From an uncultured Clostridia bacterium (GTDB taxonomy: Bacteria > Bacillota > Clostridia > Lachnospirales > Cellulosilyticaceae), in NCBI GenBank assembly GCA_937981575.1, contig CALJNR010000026.1:80971-144970 (forward strand): 64,000 nt of DNA, given 5' to 3'. The notes below the pieces were generated by a model. The model had not been told where the DNA came from and ran no database searches. It saw nothing but the letters and a program-made list of their open reading frames with translations. A program made the translations under genes and the position numbers. Below, one piece after another: positions 56,773 through 64,000 of the stretch (within the stretch, counting starts at the first letter, position 1; every line of letters starts with the position of its first letter).

Positions 56773-57225
56773 TTAAAATGGTAAATCATCATCTTCTTCG
56801 ATATGAGTCGGCATAAAGCCTTCTACTGAATTACCTGAAGAGGGAGGAACTTGTGAACTGCCTGGAGCATCCATCATTACACCCCGAGATTCTGAAGATG
56901 ATCTGGATTCTGCAAAATGCTGTTCTTCTGCTACAACATCTACTGATGTATGTTTGACTTTTTGCTGATCTTCCCAAGTGTTCATCTGCAGTCTTCCCAC
57001 AACTGAAACCATTTGACCTTTTCTAAAGAATTTTTCTGCAAATTCTCCAGCCTTACCAAATGCAACAATATTAAAAAAGTCTACATCCTGCTCACCTTGT
57101 TTTGCAAATTGTCTTCTGACAGCTAATCCATATCTTGCTACTGCAACTGGATTTGCAGATTGTGAGTAACGTACTTCTGGATCTCTTGTTAAGCGTCCCA
57201 TTAATATTACTTTATTCATATTCAA
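56773..57225 (-). CDS. ssb: single-stranded DNA-binding protein
   Basis: 150 residues. OB fold (1-105): MNKVILMGRLTRDPEVRYSQSANPVAVARYGLAV, FFNIVAFGKAGEFAEKFFRKGQMVSVVGRLQ. A flexible Ser/Pro-rich linker leads to the acidic tail EEDDDLPF, which binds replication and repair partners. Confidence 0.97.
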   Translation of the reverse strand: MNMNKVILMGRLTRDPEVRYSQSANPVAVARYGLAVRRQFAKQGEQDVDFFNIVAFGKAGEFAEKFFRKGQMVSVVGRLQMNTWEDQQKVKHTSVDVVAEEQHFAESRSSSESRGVMMDAPGSSQVPPSSGNSVEGFMPTHIEEDDDLPF

Positions 57226-57247
57226 ACCCCTTCTTTCAGGTAATATA

Positions 57248-57538
57248 CTATTTATCTTCGAGAGATATGATTAAATAACGAAGAACTGGTTCCATAATAC
57301 GGATTCTGCTCTCGATTTCAGCTGGAGCAGCAGTTTCAGCATTAAATTGGATAAAATAGTAGAAACCTTCTTTTTGTTTGTCGATTTCATAAGCAAGCTT
57401 TCTTTTGCCCCAATCGTCAACATTTGCAATCTCACCACCAAAACGCGTAATAAGATTTTGTACTTTTTCAAGTGTTCCTAATTTTTCTTCTTCGCTTAAT
57501 GTTGAAAACATAACAATAGCTAATTCGTAATTTTTCAT
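57248..57538 (-). CDS. rpsF: 30S ribosomal protein S6
   Basis: 96 residues. YELAIVMFSTLSEEEKLGTLEKV, DDWGKRKLAYEIDKQKEGFYYFIQF and RIMEPVLRYLIISLE are the S6 signature. First gene of the S6-SSB-S18 operon; S6 and S18 pair on the ribosome. AGGAGGTGCC precedes the ATG. Confidence 0.98.
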   Translation of the reverse strand: MKNYELAIVMFSTLSEEEKLGTLEKVQNLITRFGGEIANVDDWGKRKLAYEIDKQKEGFYYFIQFNAETAAPAEIESRIRIMEPVLRYLIISLEDK

Positions 57539-57644
57539 ACTGGCACCTCCTTTTGGACATTGGCCCTATATCTTTTTGTATAGAGCAAGGAATCATTACA
57601 GTAAATAATCATATCACAAAATCTCTTGTAAGACAAGTTATTTA

Positions 57645-57833
57645 TTATTCTTTTATATTTCTAAGAACTTTTTTAACATTTTTCTCAAACTTTTCGCGTG
57701 GTATCATAATTAAATGATTGCAATGAAGGCAGCGCAACTTGAAGTCCACACCCACTCTTAACACTTCCCATTCATTAGTGCCACAGGGATGTGGCTTCTT
57801 CATTTGCACTACATCTCCAATTAGATAGTTCAT
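57645..57833 (-). CDS. DUF951 family small protein
   Basis: 62 residues: YLIGDVVQMKKPHPCGTNEWEVLRVGVDFKLRCLHCNHLIMIPREKFEKNVKKVL. The C-x-n CLHC pattern suggests a metal site and an SH3/OB-like fold. The family is usually found before ribosomal or replication genes; function unknown. Located 107 bp upstream of rpsF. Confidence 0.9.
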   Translation of the reverse strand: MNYLIGDVVQMKKPHPCGTNEWEVLRVGVDFKLRCLHCNHLIMIPREKFEKNVKKVLRNIKE

Positions 57834-58105
57834 TTTATACCCTCCCTTGATTTGTTCCCATTTTATTCATAAATTATACACTACGCCTTAATATTAGTTT
57901 ATTTTATTAATTCCCTTATCACCTTTGTTAAATTTTATACATCAATCTCTTCTGCTATAACGGCTTTCTTTTTAATAATTAAATTTTCTATCTCTTTTTA
58001 TCTGCTTGAAACAGTTATGAGTATTATAGCATATCTGCCCTCATCGTAAAATAAGCTATGTAAAGATATTGCGTATCTCTATGGATTACTTTTTAATAAC
58101 CTCCT
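57834..58105. other. intergenic stretch before the H-NOX chemoreceptor promoter
   Basis: About 270 bp of AT-rich sequence that must hold the DUF951/rpsF promoter on the minus strand. No open frame or recognised RNA motif seen. Confidence 0.4.
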
Positions 58106-58175
58106 GTTAATAACATATTTAGACAGTTAAATGTCATAATATGTTATTAACAAAACAGTATTATACATGTATAAT
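58106..58175 (+). promoter_or_regulatory. promoter of the H-NOX chemoreceptor with nested palindrome
   Basis: -35 TTAACA (58147-58152), 17-nt spacer, -10 TATAAT (58170-58175). Just upstream, overlapping the -35, are 14-nt exact inverted arms GTTAATAACATATT (58106-58119) and AATATGTTATTAAC (58138-58151), enclosing a smaller GACA/TGTC palindrome. A good operator candidate. Confidence 0.7.
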
Positions 58176-58210
58176 AGAATTATAAAACTTTACTATAGGA
58201 TGGTGATGAT

Positions 58211-60010
58211 ATGAAAGGCACAGTAGTATCCACGTGGATCAAAACCTGCAAGGCACTTTATGGCGAACCTATTGTCCAAAAAGCTATGTCTGAAATGGGC
58301 TGGGATCAAAACAAAATTTTCTCGCCTATTGAAAATGTAGATGATGATACAGTAAAAAAACTTATTAAACGTATCTCTGAGCAGCTTAATATGCCTACTT
58401 CTGATTTATGGCGTGCAATTGGAAAAGATAACATTATTTCTTTCTATGCAGATTTCCCTTCTTTTTTCAAGCAGCCTAATATGTATTCATTCTTAAGATC
58501 TTTGTTTGATATACATGTCGTAATGACAAAAAAGTTTGCAGGCGCTAAACCGCCGCTTGTTTCCATTAAGCCTCTCTCTAATAATGAAGCACTATTTACA
58601 TACAAATCTGCAAGAGGTATGTTTGATTACTTCTACGGACTTCTTGATGGATGCATGCAGTTTTTTAATGAAAAGGTTGAAGTTCAAGAACTTGAGAGAA
58701 CGTCTGACTCTTTATCGGTAAAACTTATATTTCCTGAAACCATCTATTATCATAAAAAATACTGGTTTAATACCCTTTTATCTTTTGGATTTATTAAGAG
58801 TCTACCAGTTAAAGCTGCAATTTTTGTCTGCTTATGTAATATACTATTATTTACTCCAGTAATTGGATTTGATATGTGGTATAAATCTGTTGCTCTAGCC
58901 CTTGGAAGTGCTGTAGTTACTGCTTTAGGAACTATGTTCTTGCTAAAACCTAAAAACGATCTTCATGATGAGTTTGCTAGACTTCTCGAAAATGATTACT
59001 TAAATCACGCTAAAATTTCGACGAATGACTTTTTCGAGGATTTATATGAACAAATCAATAGTTATAAAAAAGTGCTTCAAACTGACTTTGTAGGTTTTAA
59101 AGGAATTACGGATGAAATGGATACTTTCGTTAAGAACATTAATATCATTTCAGATAACATGGTTGAAACCTCTACAGAAATATCTGATGTTGTAGAACAG
59201 GTAGCACTCGGTGCTGTATCACAGGCTGAGAATACTACGGAGGCTGCTGCTGTCCTTAGTGATAATATTAAAATTCTAAGGCAAATTGTTAAAAATGAAG
59301 ATACTAATAAAGAAGAGCTTGCTGTTGCTATGAAAAAAATTGACAGCAGTCATCAAAATGTTACGCATACGAGTCAAAATATATTTAATACACTTGATCA
59401 CTTCACTATGATTAATGCCAAAAGTGAATATCTTCATCAACAAGCTAATAACATTACCAGCATTGTAGGAATGGTTTCAAGTATCGCTGAACAAACAAAT
59501 CTGTTGGCTCTTAATGCTTCGATTGAAGCTGCTAGGGCTGGTGAGGAAGGCCGTGGTTTTGCAGTTGTTGCCGAAGCGGTTAGAAAACTTGCGGAGCAAT
59601 CTAAGGAAGCTGTTAAAGAAATTAATAACCATCTTGATCAGTTCGTAACCGAAATCAATAACTTTGTTGATGCACTTCAAAAAGAATATATTGCTTTGGA
59701 GCATGAAACTAAAAACCTAGACAATGTAAAAAATATCAGTTCCGAGGCTAATGAAGCCATTCAAAAAGTATCTATTTCTATGCTTCAAACGATTACAGAG
59801 CTTAAAAATGATGCAGATGGCATTTCTATAGCTTTTAATAACATTGAATCGTTAGCTGCTATTGCCGAAGAAAACTCAGCATCTTCCGAAGAAGTAAGTG
59901 CTAATGTAACCAAATATACCAGTGAAATTAACAAGCTTATCTATCATATTCAAGATTTCAGAAACATGACGGATTACTTCAAATCAGAGCTCGGTAAGTA
60001 TAAATTATAA
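58211..60010 (+). CDS. chemoreceptor with N-terminal H-NOX haem domain
   Basis: 599 residues. H-NOX domain (1-185) begins [12 protein letters not shown]; proximal haem ligand His102 (in [16 protein letters not shown]), haem-propionate motif Y131-x-S133-x-R135, and distal Trp9, Asn74 and Tyr140 all present. These are the positions that bind O2 in the Thermoanaerobacter protein. Two membrane helices (about 200-245, short periplasmic turn) and a methyl-accepting signalling domain with the hairpin tip [39 protein letters not shown] follow. It should bind O2 or NO at cytoplasmic haem and control CheA. No che genes nearby. Confidence 0.95.
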   Translation: MKGTVVSTWIKTCKALYGEPIVQKAMSEMGWDQNKIFSPIENVDDDTVKKLIKRISEQLNMPTSDLWRAIGKDNIISFYADFPSFFKQPNMYSFLRSLFDIHVVMTKKFAGAKPPLVSIKPLSNNEALFTYKSARGMFDYFYGLLDGCMQFFNEKVEVQELERTSDSLSVKLIFPETIYYHKKYWFNTLLSFGFIKSLPVKAAIFVCLCNILLFTPVIGFDMWYKSVALALGSAVVTALGTMFLLKPKNDLHDEFARLLENDYLNHAKISTNDFFEDLYEQINSYKKVLQTDFVGFKGITDEMDTFVKNINIISDNMVETSTEISDVVEQVALGAVSQAENTTEAAAVLSDNIKILRQIVKNEDTNKEELAVAMKKIDSSHQNVTHTSQNIFNTLDHFTMINAKSEYLHQQANNITSIVGMVSSIAEQTNLLALNASIEAARAGEEGRGFAVVAEAVRKLAEQSKEAVKEINNHLDQFVTEINNFVDALQKEYIALEHETKNLDNVKNISSEANEAIQKVSISMLQTITELKNDADGISIAFNNIESLAAIAEENSASSEEVSANVTKYTSEINKLIYHIQDFRNMTDYFKSELGKYKL

Positions 60011-60056
60011 AACAAAAAGAAAATGTACACTTAAAAAGTACATTTTCTTTTTGTTT
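60010..60056 (+). terminator. terminator after the chemoreceptor gene
   Basis: 19-nt exact arms (60010-60028 and 60038-60056), AAACAAAAAGAAAATGTAC and complement. Confidence 0.9.
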
Positions 60057-60080
60057 TGCAAGCCTTATACATAATCCTTT

Positions 60081-60508
60081 TTAGTGAGTTACAGTCAGAT
60101 AGATTTTCATTTCTGTATCCACCTAAATACTTCCATCTTTGACTATCCACTCCTCAATCCATTGGTGATTGTTTAATTTAGTGTGAGTAACCTTCTGCCA
60201 CTTTAGCAGTTCTTTCCATGCCTTAGGGAGATCTTTTCTTATAGTCTTATATGTCATATAATATCCCCCTTCAAATGTTTTTTCTTGATATGTTCATAAT
60301 GTATTGTTCCTTCATATGTTACCATGACTTCATACCACTGTTTGCTCTTATCTCTTTCTGTATTGTAGTTATGAAAAGTAAAAAACCTGTGTTCTTGCGG
60401 CTCAGCAAAAAGATTATTGGCTTTAGCCCAGCTAAGTATGATTTCCCACGCTTTAAAAGGGGCTTTTTTCTCAGTTCCCGCCACCTTGCAGTAAGCGACT
60501 TCTACTGG
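60081..60508 (-). pseudogene. decayed second GyrI-like effector domain of the upstream AraC regulator
   Basis: Continues in frame after the TAA (60509-60511) of the AraC gene: PVEVAYCKVAGTEKKAPFKAWEIILSWAKANNLF parallels PVRVAYYQAYSKTPEFDAFQVLRNWAEKNNLL of the first domain. A one-base frameshift lies in a six-A run (60278-60283); beyond it the other frame reads TFEGGYYMTYKTIRKDLPKAWKELLKW and HQWIEEWIVKDGSI, then meets a TAG (60123-60125) before ending at 60081. Thus two nonsense codons and one indel. Confidence 0.8.
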
Positions 60509-61417
60509 TTATAATTCTTCAGGTATTTTATCTTCTTTTTCCTTTATAGGCATATATAAATCAATTTTATCTTCTTCGCGAGGCACCTCAGCCTCCCACT
60601 TATCTAAAGCGAGATGTTCTTCCAACCACTGATGTGTTCCTAATCCATAGGGACTTATTTTCAGCCATTCTTTAAATCTGCTCCAAGTCTTTACAATATC
60701 TTTAATTGTTGTGGAGGTAACCGCATACATTCCTCCCTCAAAGACTTTAGTTTTGATCTTTTCATCAGAAACCACAAAATTCTGATCAATAGTCATCCAT
60801 ACTTCATAGCCATATACCTCTTCTCCTGGCTTTGAATCTGGCGTGTCAAACCCAAATATACGGCTTTTCTCATTTCCTGTAAGAAGATTATTTTTTTCTG
60901 CCCAATTTCTTAATACCTGAAAGGCATCAAACTCAGGCGTCTTGCTATATGCCTGATAATAAGCTACCCTGACCGGTTCAAGTTTTTTTAAAACTTTTAT
61001 ATCCGGGTATTTCAATAAAAGAGCCTGCTCCTGATTTTCAAAATAAGTATCCATAATATCAATCCTTTCGAATAGATAGAAGGCTGAGACTGTATGATTT
61101 CTACATGCTTTCGGCGTACTGCCTGATAGCTGCTTAAAAGCTCTCGAAAAAGCTTCCTGGCTTTCAAACTGACACTCTAAAGCAATATCTAAAATTCTTT
61201 GCTTTGTATTTGTGAGAAGCATTGAAGCATAGGAAATTCGTCTCCTCCGTATGTAGTCCTTCATTGTATATCCTGTTAGTGAATAGAATAATCGATAAAG
61301 GTTAGTCAAAGACATTTTAGATTCTTTTGCAAGTTCTTCTAGTACTATTGACTCGGTAAGATGGTTCTCAATATAGTCAAGTGCTCTTTGAATAAGCTCA
61401 TAGTAGTTCATCAGCAC
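60509..61417 (-). CDS. AraC-family regulator with GyrI-like domain
   Basis: 302 residues. AraC DNA-binding domain (about 5-105): SIVLEELAKESKMSLTNLYRLFYSLTGYTMKDYIRRRRI and ILDIALECQFESQEAFSRAFKQLSGSTPKACR. A GyrI-like effector domain (about 140-295) follows, with VRVAYYQAYSKTPEF, YGYEVWMTI, FEGGMYAVTSTT and WLEEHLALDKWEAEVP. The stop falls exactly where a second such domain would begin; the sequence after it is the pseudogene at 60081-60508, so the protein may have been longer. ATG preceded by AGGAGGTGCTG. Confidence 0.85.
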   Translation of the reverse strand: MLMNYYELIQRALDYIENHLTESIVLEELAKESKMSLTNLYRLFYSLTGYTMKDYIRRRRISYASMLLTNTKQRILDIALECQFESQEAFSRAFKQLSGSTPKACRNHTVSAFYLFERIDIMDTYFENQEQALLLKYPDIKVLKKLEPVRVAYYQAYSKTPEFDAFQVLRNWAEKNNLLTGNEKSRIFGFDTPDSKPGEEVYGYEVWMTIDQNFVVSDEKIKTKVFEGGMYAVTSTTIKDIVKTWSRFKEWLKISPYGLGTHQWLEEHLALDKWEAEVPREEDKIDLYMPIKEKEDKIPEEL

Positions 61418-61516
61418 CTCCTTTCTTATTCATAATATCAAAAAGCTTAAAGGATTTTTTGATATTTTTTTCAACTTTATTGAATTTATGGTTGCTATAG
61501 ACAGTCTATATTAAGA

Positions 61517-62014
61517 CTAGTTTTCTGACCTTCCAAGTTGTACTTTCTCGATATTATCATTAATCTTTTGTAGGACACTTTCTATTCCCCTTAGTTCACT
61601 ATCTGAAATACCTATAAAAAGTTTCTTTTGAATGTCCATGGCTATTGCTACAAGACTGTCTTTTATTGCTTTCCCCCCGTGCGTCAAATAAATATTAAAA
61701 CTTCTTCGATCTTGTTTGCTGGCTTCACGGTATATCAGTTCTCTTTTTTCCATGCTGTCTAAAATACGTGTCAGATTTGATTTGTTTTTACAAGTTCGCT
61801 GGCAAAGTTCCAACTGTGAAATCCCCTCTTCCTGCCATAAACCAAGAAGTACAGCAAATTGATCTGAAGTAATATCAAATCCGTTTGCTAAAAATGCCTT
61901 CCTGAGGCTTTCTTTAATCTGCCATGAAGTATTAATCATATTATATCCTAATGAATCTTTTACACTTATACCCTTATGCTGTTTATCCATTTGTTTATCC
62001 ATTTGTTTATCCAT
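61517..62014 (-). CDS. MarR-family regulator with repeated N-terminal MDKQ
   Basis: 165 residues. MarR winged helix: ITSDQFAVLLGLWQEEGISQLELCQRTCKNKSNLTRILDSMEKRELIYREASKQDRRSFNIYLTHGGKA. The N-terminus repeats MDKQ three times, encoded by three tandem 12-bp copies (61979-62014), so three in-frame ATGs follow one AAGGTGAAAG site. Located 16 bp downstream of the flavoprotein gene and so in one operon with it. A palindrome in the operon promoter suggests autoregulation. Confidence 0.85.
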   Translation of the reverse strand: MDKQMDKQMDKQHKGISVKDSLGYNMINTSWQIKESLRKAFLANGFDITSDQFAVLLGLWQEEGISQLELCQRTCKNKSNLTRILDSMEKRELIYREASKQDRRSFNIYLTHGGKAIKDSLVAIAMDIQKKLFIGISDSELRGIESVLQKINDNIEKVQLGRSEN

Positions 62015-62030
62015 TTGTCTTTCACCTTAT

Positions 62031-62708
62031 CTAAATAATATTAATTTCTTTCCATCTCTGAATGATTCCTGCATACCTATCTTTATACCTAAATACTCTA
62101 GGCTTAAGTCCAACATTGATAACAAGCTTATGCATAATTCTTTCAAATACAGATGGCTTTTGTTTCAGCTTAGTATTTTTATAAAATCTATCAATCTTCC
62201 TATGCAAAGTTTTCAAGTTGAGGTCATCTTTAAAAGGATCTGTATTATGATCCAATTTTACAAGTAACGTTTCTGTACATGCCGCTCCTGAGTAAAGAAA
62301 TAGTTTCTTTAGTATCTTTATTGCTTCTCTTCCTGCAGCATTTTCATAAGTACTTACTGCAAACCCATATTTACCGTATAAGAGCTGTCCAAACACAAAC
62401 CCTGCCCTATCAATAAATGTCTTAAATTGTCCTGAAACGTTGCTTCCGTATGTGGGCGTACCAAAAATGACAGCATCACAGGTTTTAAGCTCTTCTGTTA
62501 GGCTGCTTATTCCATCATTGGTTATTATACAATTACCCGTTTTATAACACAACATACATCCTTTGCAAAATGCCATTTTATAGTCTGATAAATTCCTTAA
62601 TTCCACACAGCATCCTGTCTTTTCCGAAAGATAGTTAGCTGCTTCTTTAAGTATTTTACCTGTTGCACCATTTTTTCTAGGACTTCCATTAACAATTACA
62701 ATATTCAT
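62031..62708 (-). CDS. NADPH-dependent FMN reductase/flavodoxin-like protein
   Basis: 225 residues from ATG 62708; the upstream GTG (62717) is less likely since GGGGTGG then lies at normal spacing for the ATG. Flavodoxin-like fold: NIVIVNGSPRKNGATGKIL (phosphate loop), a cysteine motif KGCMLCYKTGNC as in iron-sulfur flavoproteins, FGTPTYGSNVSGQFKTFIDRAG and AVSTYENAAGREAI. May reduce quinones, nitro compounds or metal. First gene of a two-gene operon with the MarR regulator. Confidence 0.85.
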   Translation of the reverse strand: MNIVIVNGSPRKNGATGKILKEAANYLSEKTGCCVELRNLSDYKMAFCKGCMLCYKTGNCIITNDGISSLTEELKTCDAVIFGTPTYGSNVSGQFKTFIDRAGFVFGQLLYGKYGFAVSTYENAAGREAIKILKKLFLYSGAACTETLLVKLDHNTDPFKDDLNLKTLHRKIDRFYKNTKLKQKPSVFERIMHKLVINVGLKPRVFRYKDRYAGIIQRWKEINII

Positions 62709-62736
62709 TATTTCCACCCCATTGGTTGACTTATTA

Positions 62737-62771
62737 ATAGTTAGTATATCAACTATATATTAAGAAATCAA
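62737..62771 (-). promoter_or_regulatory. promoter and palindromic operator of the flavoprotein-MarR operon
   Basis: Minus strand TTGATT (62766-62771), 17-nt spacer, TATACT (62743-62748). The -10 sits in the palindrome ATAGTT-N8-AACTAT (62737-62756), inside a longer AT-rich symmetry. Typical MarR autoregulatory layout. Confidence 0.7.
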
Positions 62772-62966
62772 TAACATTTTATAAAGTATCTGAAATAAAA
62801 ATACAAAACCAGTAACTTGTATGTAAATCGAACTCTCAGCATCTCTATAAAATAGGGTTCAGAAAACATATATCATGCATACTTGTAGTGTTTGATTTCT
62901 TGCGCCAAGATGAAGTATGCTAGGTAAAAAAGCGTACACTCAATGTACTTTTCTATCTCATAAAAA

Positions 62967-62992
62967 AAGAACTTAGATCGCTAAGTTCTTTT
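62967..62992 (-). terminator. terminator after the distal tRNA-Cys
   Basis: AAGAACTTAG-CGAT-CTAAGTTCTT with a T run on the minus strand. Confidence 0.85.
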
Positions 62993-62994
62993 AA

Positions 62995-63065
62995 AGGCGG
63001 CAACCAGATTTGAACTGGTGATGAAGGTGTTGCAGACCTCTGCCTTACCACTTGGCTATGCCGCC
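62995..63065 (-). tRNA. tRNA-Cys (GCA), distal copy
   Basis: Minus strand begins GGCGGCATAGCCAAGTGG and ends GGTTCAAATCTGG-type T arm and GCCGCC acceptor. Anticodon loop TCTGCAA gives GCA. CCA is not encoded. Differs by one base from the copy at 63449-63519. Confidence 0.97.
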
Positions 63066-63420
63066 CCACTAATGTATTATATATGGATTGATAATACTAA
63101 CTGCCTACTCTTTTATTATATGCACAACATTCATTTTATAGGCTAGTTTCAACCCAATATAGCAAAAGTTCATGAATACATACAGTTTTACCTTAATAAA
63201 CGTCATTTTGTTCAGTACCTAAAAAGCCGCTTCTGCTACTTTTGTTTCAAAGCCTTCTTGAGAGGAATAATTATAGCACAAACCATACTCTCAAAATTGA
63301 GAAATTCGTCTACCAATCACTTCCAAACCCTTTTTTTTAATTATGTACTTGTACAAATTCAATAACCTAAATAAAATTGTGCTCTCACTACTTATAAATG
63401 ACTTTATAATCAATAAAAAA
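63066..63420. other. spacer between the two tRNA-Cys genes
   Basis: About 355 bp, AT-rich. A minus-strand TATAAT (near 63268-63273) may be the -10 of a promoter for the distal tRNA-Cys. No gene or RNA family recognised. Confidence 0.4.
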
Positions 63421-63447
63421 AGAACTTAGGTTTCCTAAGTTCTTTTA
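63421..63447 (-). terminator. terminator after the proximal tRNA-Cys / rRNA operon
   Basis: AAGAACTTAG-GAAA-CTAAGTTCTT followed by T; nearly identical to the hairpin after the distal tRNA-Cys. Likely end of the rRNA operon. Confidence 0.85.
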
Positions 63448-63448
63448 A

Positions 63449-63519
63449 AGGCGGCAACCAGATTTGAACTGGTGGTGAAGGTGTTGCAGACCTCTGCCTT
63501 ACCACTTGGCTATGCCGCC
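63449..63519 (-). tRNA. tRNA-Cys (GCA), proximal copy
   Basis: Same sequence as the distal copy except for one base in the variable/T-arm junction (CACCACC vs CATCACC on the minus strand). Anticodon GCA. Six bases downstream of the 5S gene. Confidence 0.97.
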
Positions 63520-63525
63520 GTAAAT

Positions 63526-63641
63526 TTGGCAACCACCTACTCTCCCGGTCCGTCTCCAGACAAGTACCATCGGCCGATTTAGTCTTAACCTGCGTGTTCG
63601 GTATGGGAACGGGTGTTTCCCTAAATCGCATCGTCACCAAA
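63526..63641 (-). rRNA. rrf: 5S ribosomal RNA
   Basis: Minus strand: TTTGGTGACGATGCGATTTAG at the 5' end, then CACCCGTTCCCATACCGAAC (universal loop B/C core) and GGGAGAGTAGG before the 3' arm TTGCCAAA. Ends approximate to a few bases. Confidence 0.95.
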
Positions 63642-63643
63642 AA

Positions 63644-63715
63644 TGACCCATAGGGGAATCGAACCCCTGTTACCGCCGTGAAAGGGCGGTGTCTTGACCG
63701 CTTGACCAATGGGCC
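63644..63715 (-). tRNA. tRNA-Glu (UUC)
   Basis: Minus strand GGCCCATTGGTCAAGCGG...; anticodon stem CCGCC, loop CTTTCAC gives TTC; T arm GGGGTTCGATTCCCC. Lies between 5S and tRNA-Asn. Confidence 0.97.
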
Positions 63716-63741
63716 TTCTGTTTCAATAATGAAACTTTAAA

Positions 63742-63813
63742 CTCCCCGAGTAGGGTTCGAACCTACGACCCTTCGGTTAACAGCCGAATGCTCTGCCGCT
63801 GAGCTATCGAGGA
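63742..63813 (-). tRNA. tRNA-Asn (GUU)
   Basis: Minus strand TCCTCGATAGCTCAGCGG...; anticodon loop CTGTTAA gives GTT; T arm TAGGTTCGAACCCTA. First tRNA after the 23S gene. Confidence 0.97.
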
Positions 63814-63901
63814 ATATTCTCTAAAATATCAATCCCTTAACTTGAAAGTATTGTACTTTCAAAACTAAACACAATCTTTATATTTAACCTGTTATTTTTT
63901 A

Positions 63902-64000
63902 GGTCAAACCCTCGAACCGTTAGTATTGGTCAGCTGAACGTATTACTACGCTTACACCTCCAACCTATCAACCTCATAGTCTCTAAGGGGTCTTACTCCA
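63902..64000 (-). rRNA. rrl: 23S ribosomal RNA, 3' end (partial)
   Basis: Minus strand matches the end of domain VI: GAGACTATGAGGTTGATAGG, GTGTAAGCGTAGTAATACG, CTGACCAATACTAACGG, ending near GGGTTTGACC. The rest of the gene is outside the window. Confidence 0.95.

Noticed and set aside
57539..57644. S6:S18 autoregulatory leader before rpsF
   Set aside because: I could not identify the conserved CCGAG-type loop; region left unannotated.
63410..63709. Open frame of about 99 codons across the 5S and tRNA genes
   Set aside because: It runs antisense/through tRNA-Cys, 5S and tRNA-Glu sequence; a chance frame in structural RNA.
1..64000. CRISPR arrays, prophage, insertion sequences with transposase, toxin-antitoxin or defence islands
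   Set aside because: No regularly spaced repeats, no transposase or integrase and no phage or defence genes were seen in any frame.

Overview
The window comes from a low-GC, spore-forming, anaerobic Gram-positive bacterium, most likely a clostridium of the Lachnospirales/Cellulosilyticum type. Evidence for this: a PurR of the Bacillus type, MecA, CwlD, GdpP, T-box and TPP leaders, strong AGGAGG ribosome sites, an oxygen-sensitive pyruvate formate-lyase, lysine 2,3-aminomutase, and a FabK/FabT fatty-acid system. The family-level placement is inference. Several gene sets (purA, CBS-type pyrophosphatase, rpsF-ssb-rpsR, yybS-gdpP-rplI-dnaB, an rRNA operon) lie near oriC in related genomes, and a cluster of DnaA boxes lies at 2656-2729, so the window may be close to the origin.

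Layout. 0.1-6.4 kb: purR, murC, primosome genes (DnaB/DnaD-like and DnaI-like) and a MocR-type regulator. 6.4-12.2 kb (minus strand): cwlD, aldo/keto reductase, GH18 spore/cell-wall hydrolase, a Bax-inhibitor-1 membrane protein and purA. 12.4-17.7 kb: CBS-type pyrophosphatase, a DUF1858 protein, thiD and thiC under a TPP riboswitch, mecA. 18.2-21.3 kb: pflB and pflA. 21.4-33.4 kb (minus strand): MerR-type regulator, leuA-like synthase behind a T-box, Cdd1-like protein, ablB-ablA behind a long leader, AraC-type regulator, msrAB, a Cache/PAS sensor without output domain, mscS and a CPBP protease. 33.6-39.2 kb: two-component system, an AhpF-NTD-like protein with ahpC, an orphan ORF and a broken HAD phosphatase.

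39.3-50.4 kb is a complete type II fatty-acid synthesis operon (fabT-fabH-acpP-fabK-fabD-fabG-fabF-accB-fabZ-accC-accD-accA, minus strand), divergent from a FabK-like flavin oxygenase gene. Both directions start at promoters whose -10 regions are overlapped by FabT-type boxes. 50.5-57.8 kb (minus strand): GNAT acetyltransferase, dnaB helicase, rplI, gdpP, yybS, rpsR, ssb, rpsF and a DUF951 gene. 58.2-60.0 kb: a chemoreceptor with an H-NOX haem domain that keeps all the residues of an O2-binding pocket. 60.1-62.7 kb: an AraC regulator whose second effector domain has decayed, then a flavoprotein-MarR operon. 63-64 kb (minus strand): the 3' end of an rRNA operon (23S end, tRNA-Asn, tRNA-Glu, 5S, then two tRNA-Cys copies).

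Most noteworthy: a three-copy ~115-bp dispersed element with two hairpins and compensatory changes, one copy of which supplies the stop codon of a sensor gene; DnaA boxes in front of the primosome genes; paired PurBoxes with identical 26-nt geometry in front of purR and purA; an orphan leader with an intrinsic terminator in front of the N-acetyl-beta-lysine genes; a cysteine-free AhpF-like partner of AhpC; a T-box whose specifier reads AUA before a leuA-like gene; and the H-NOX chemoreceptor. No CRISPR array, prophage or transposase gene was seen.
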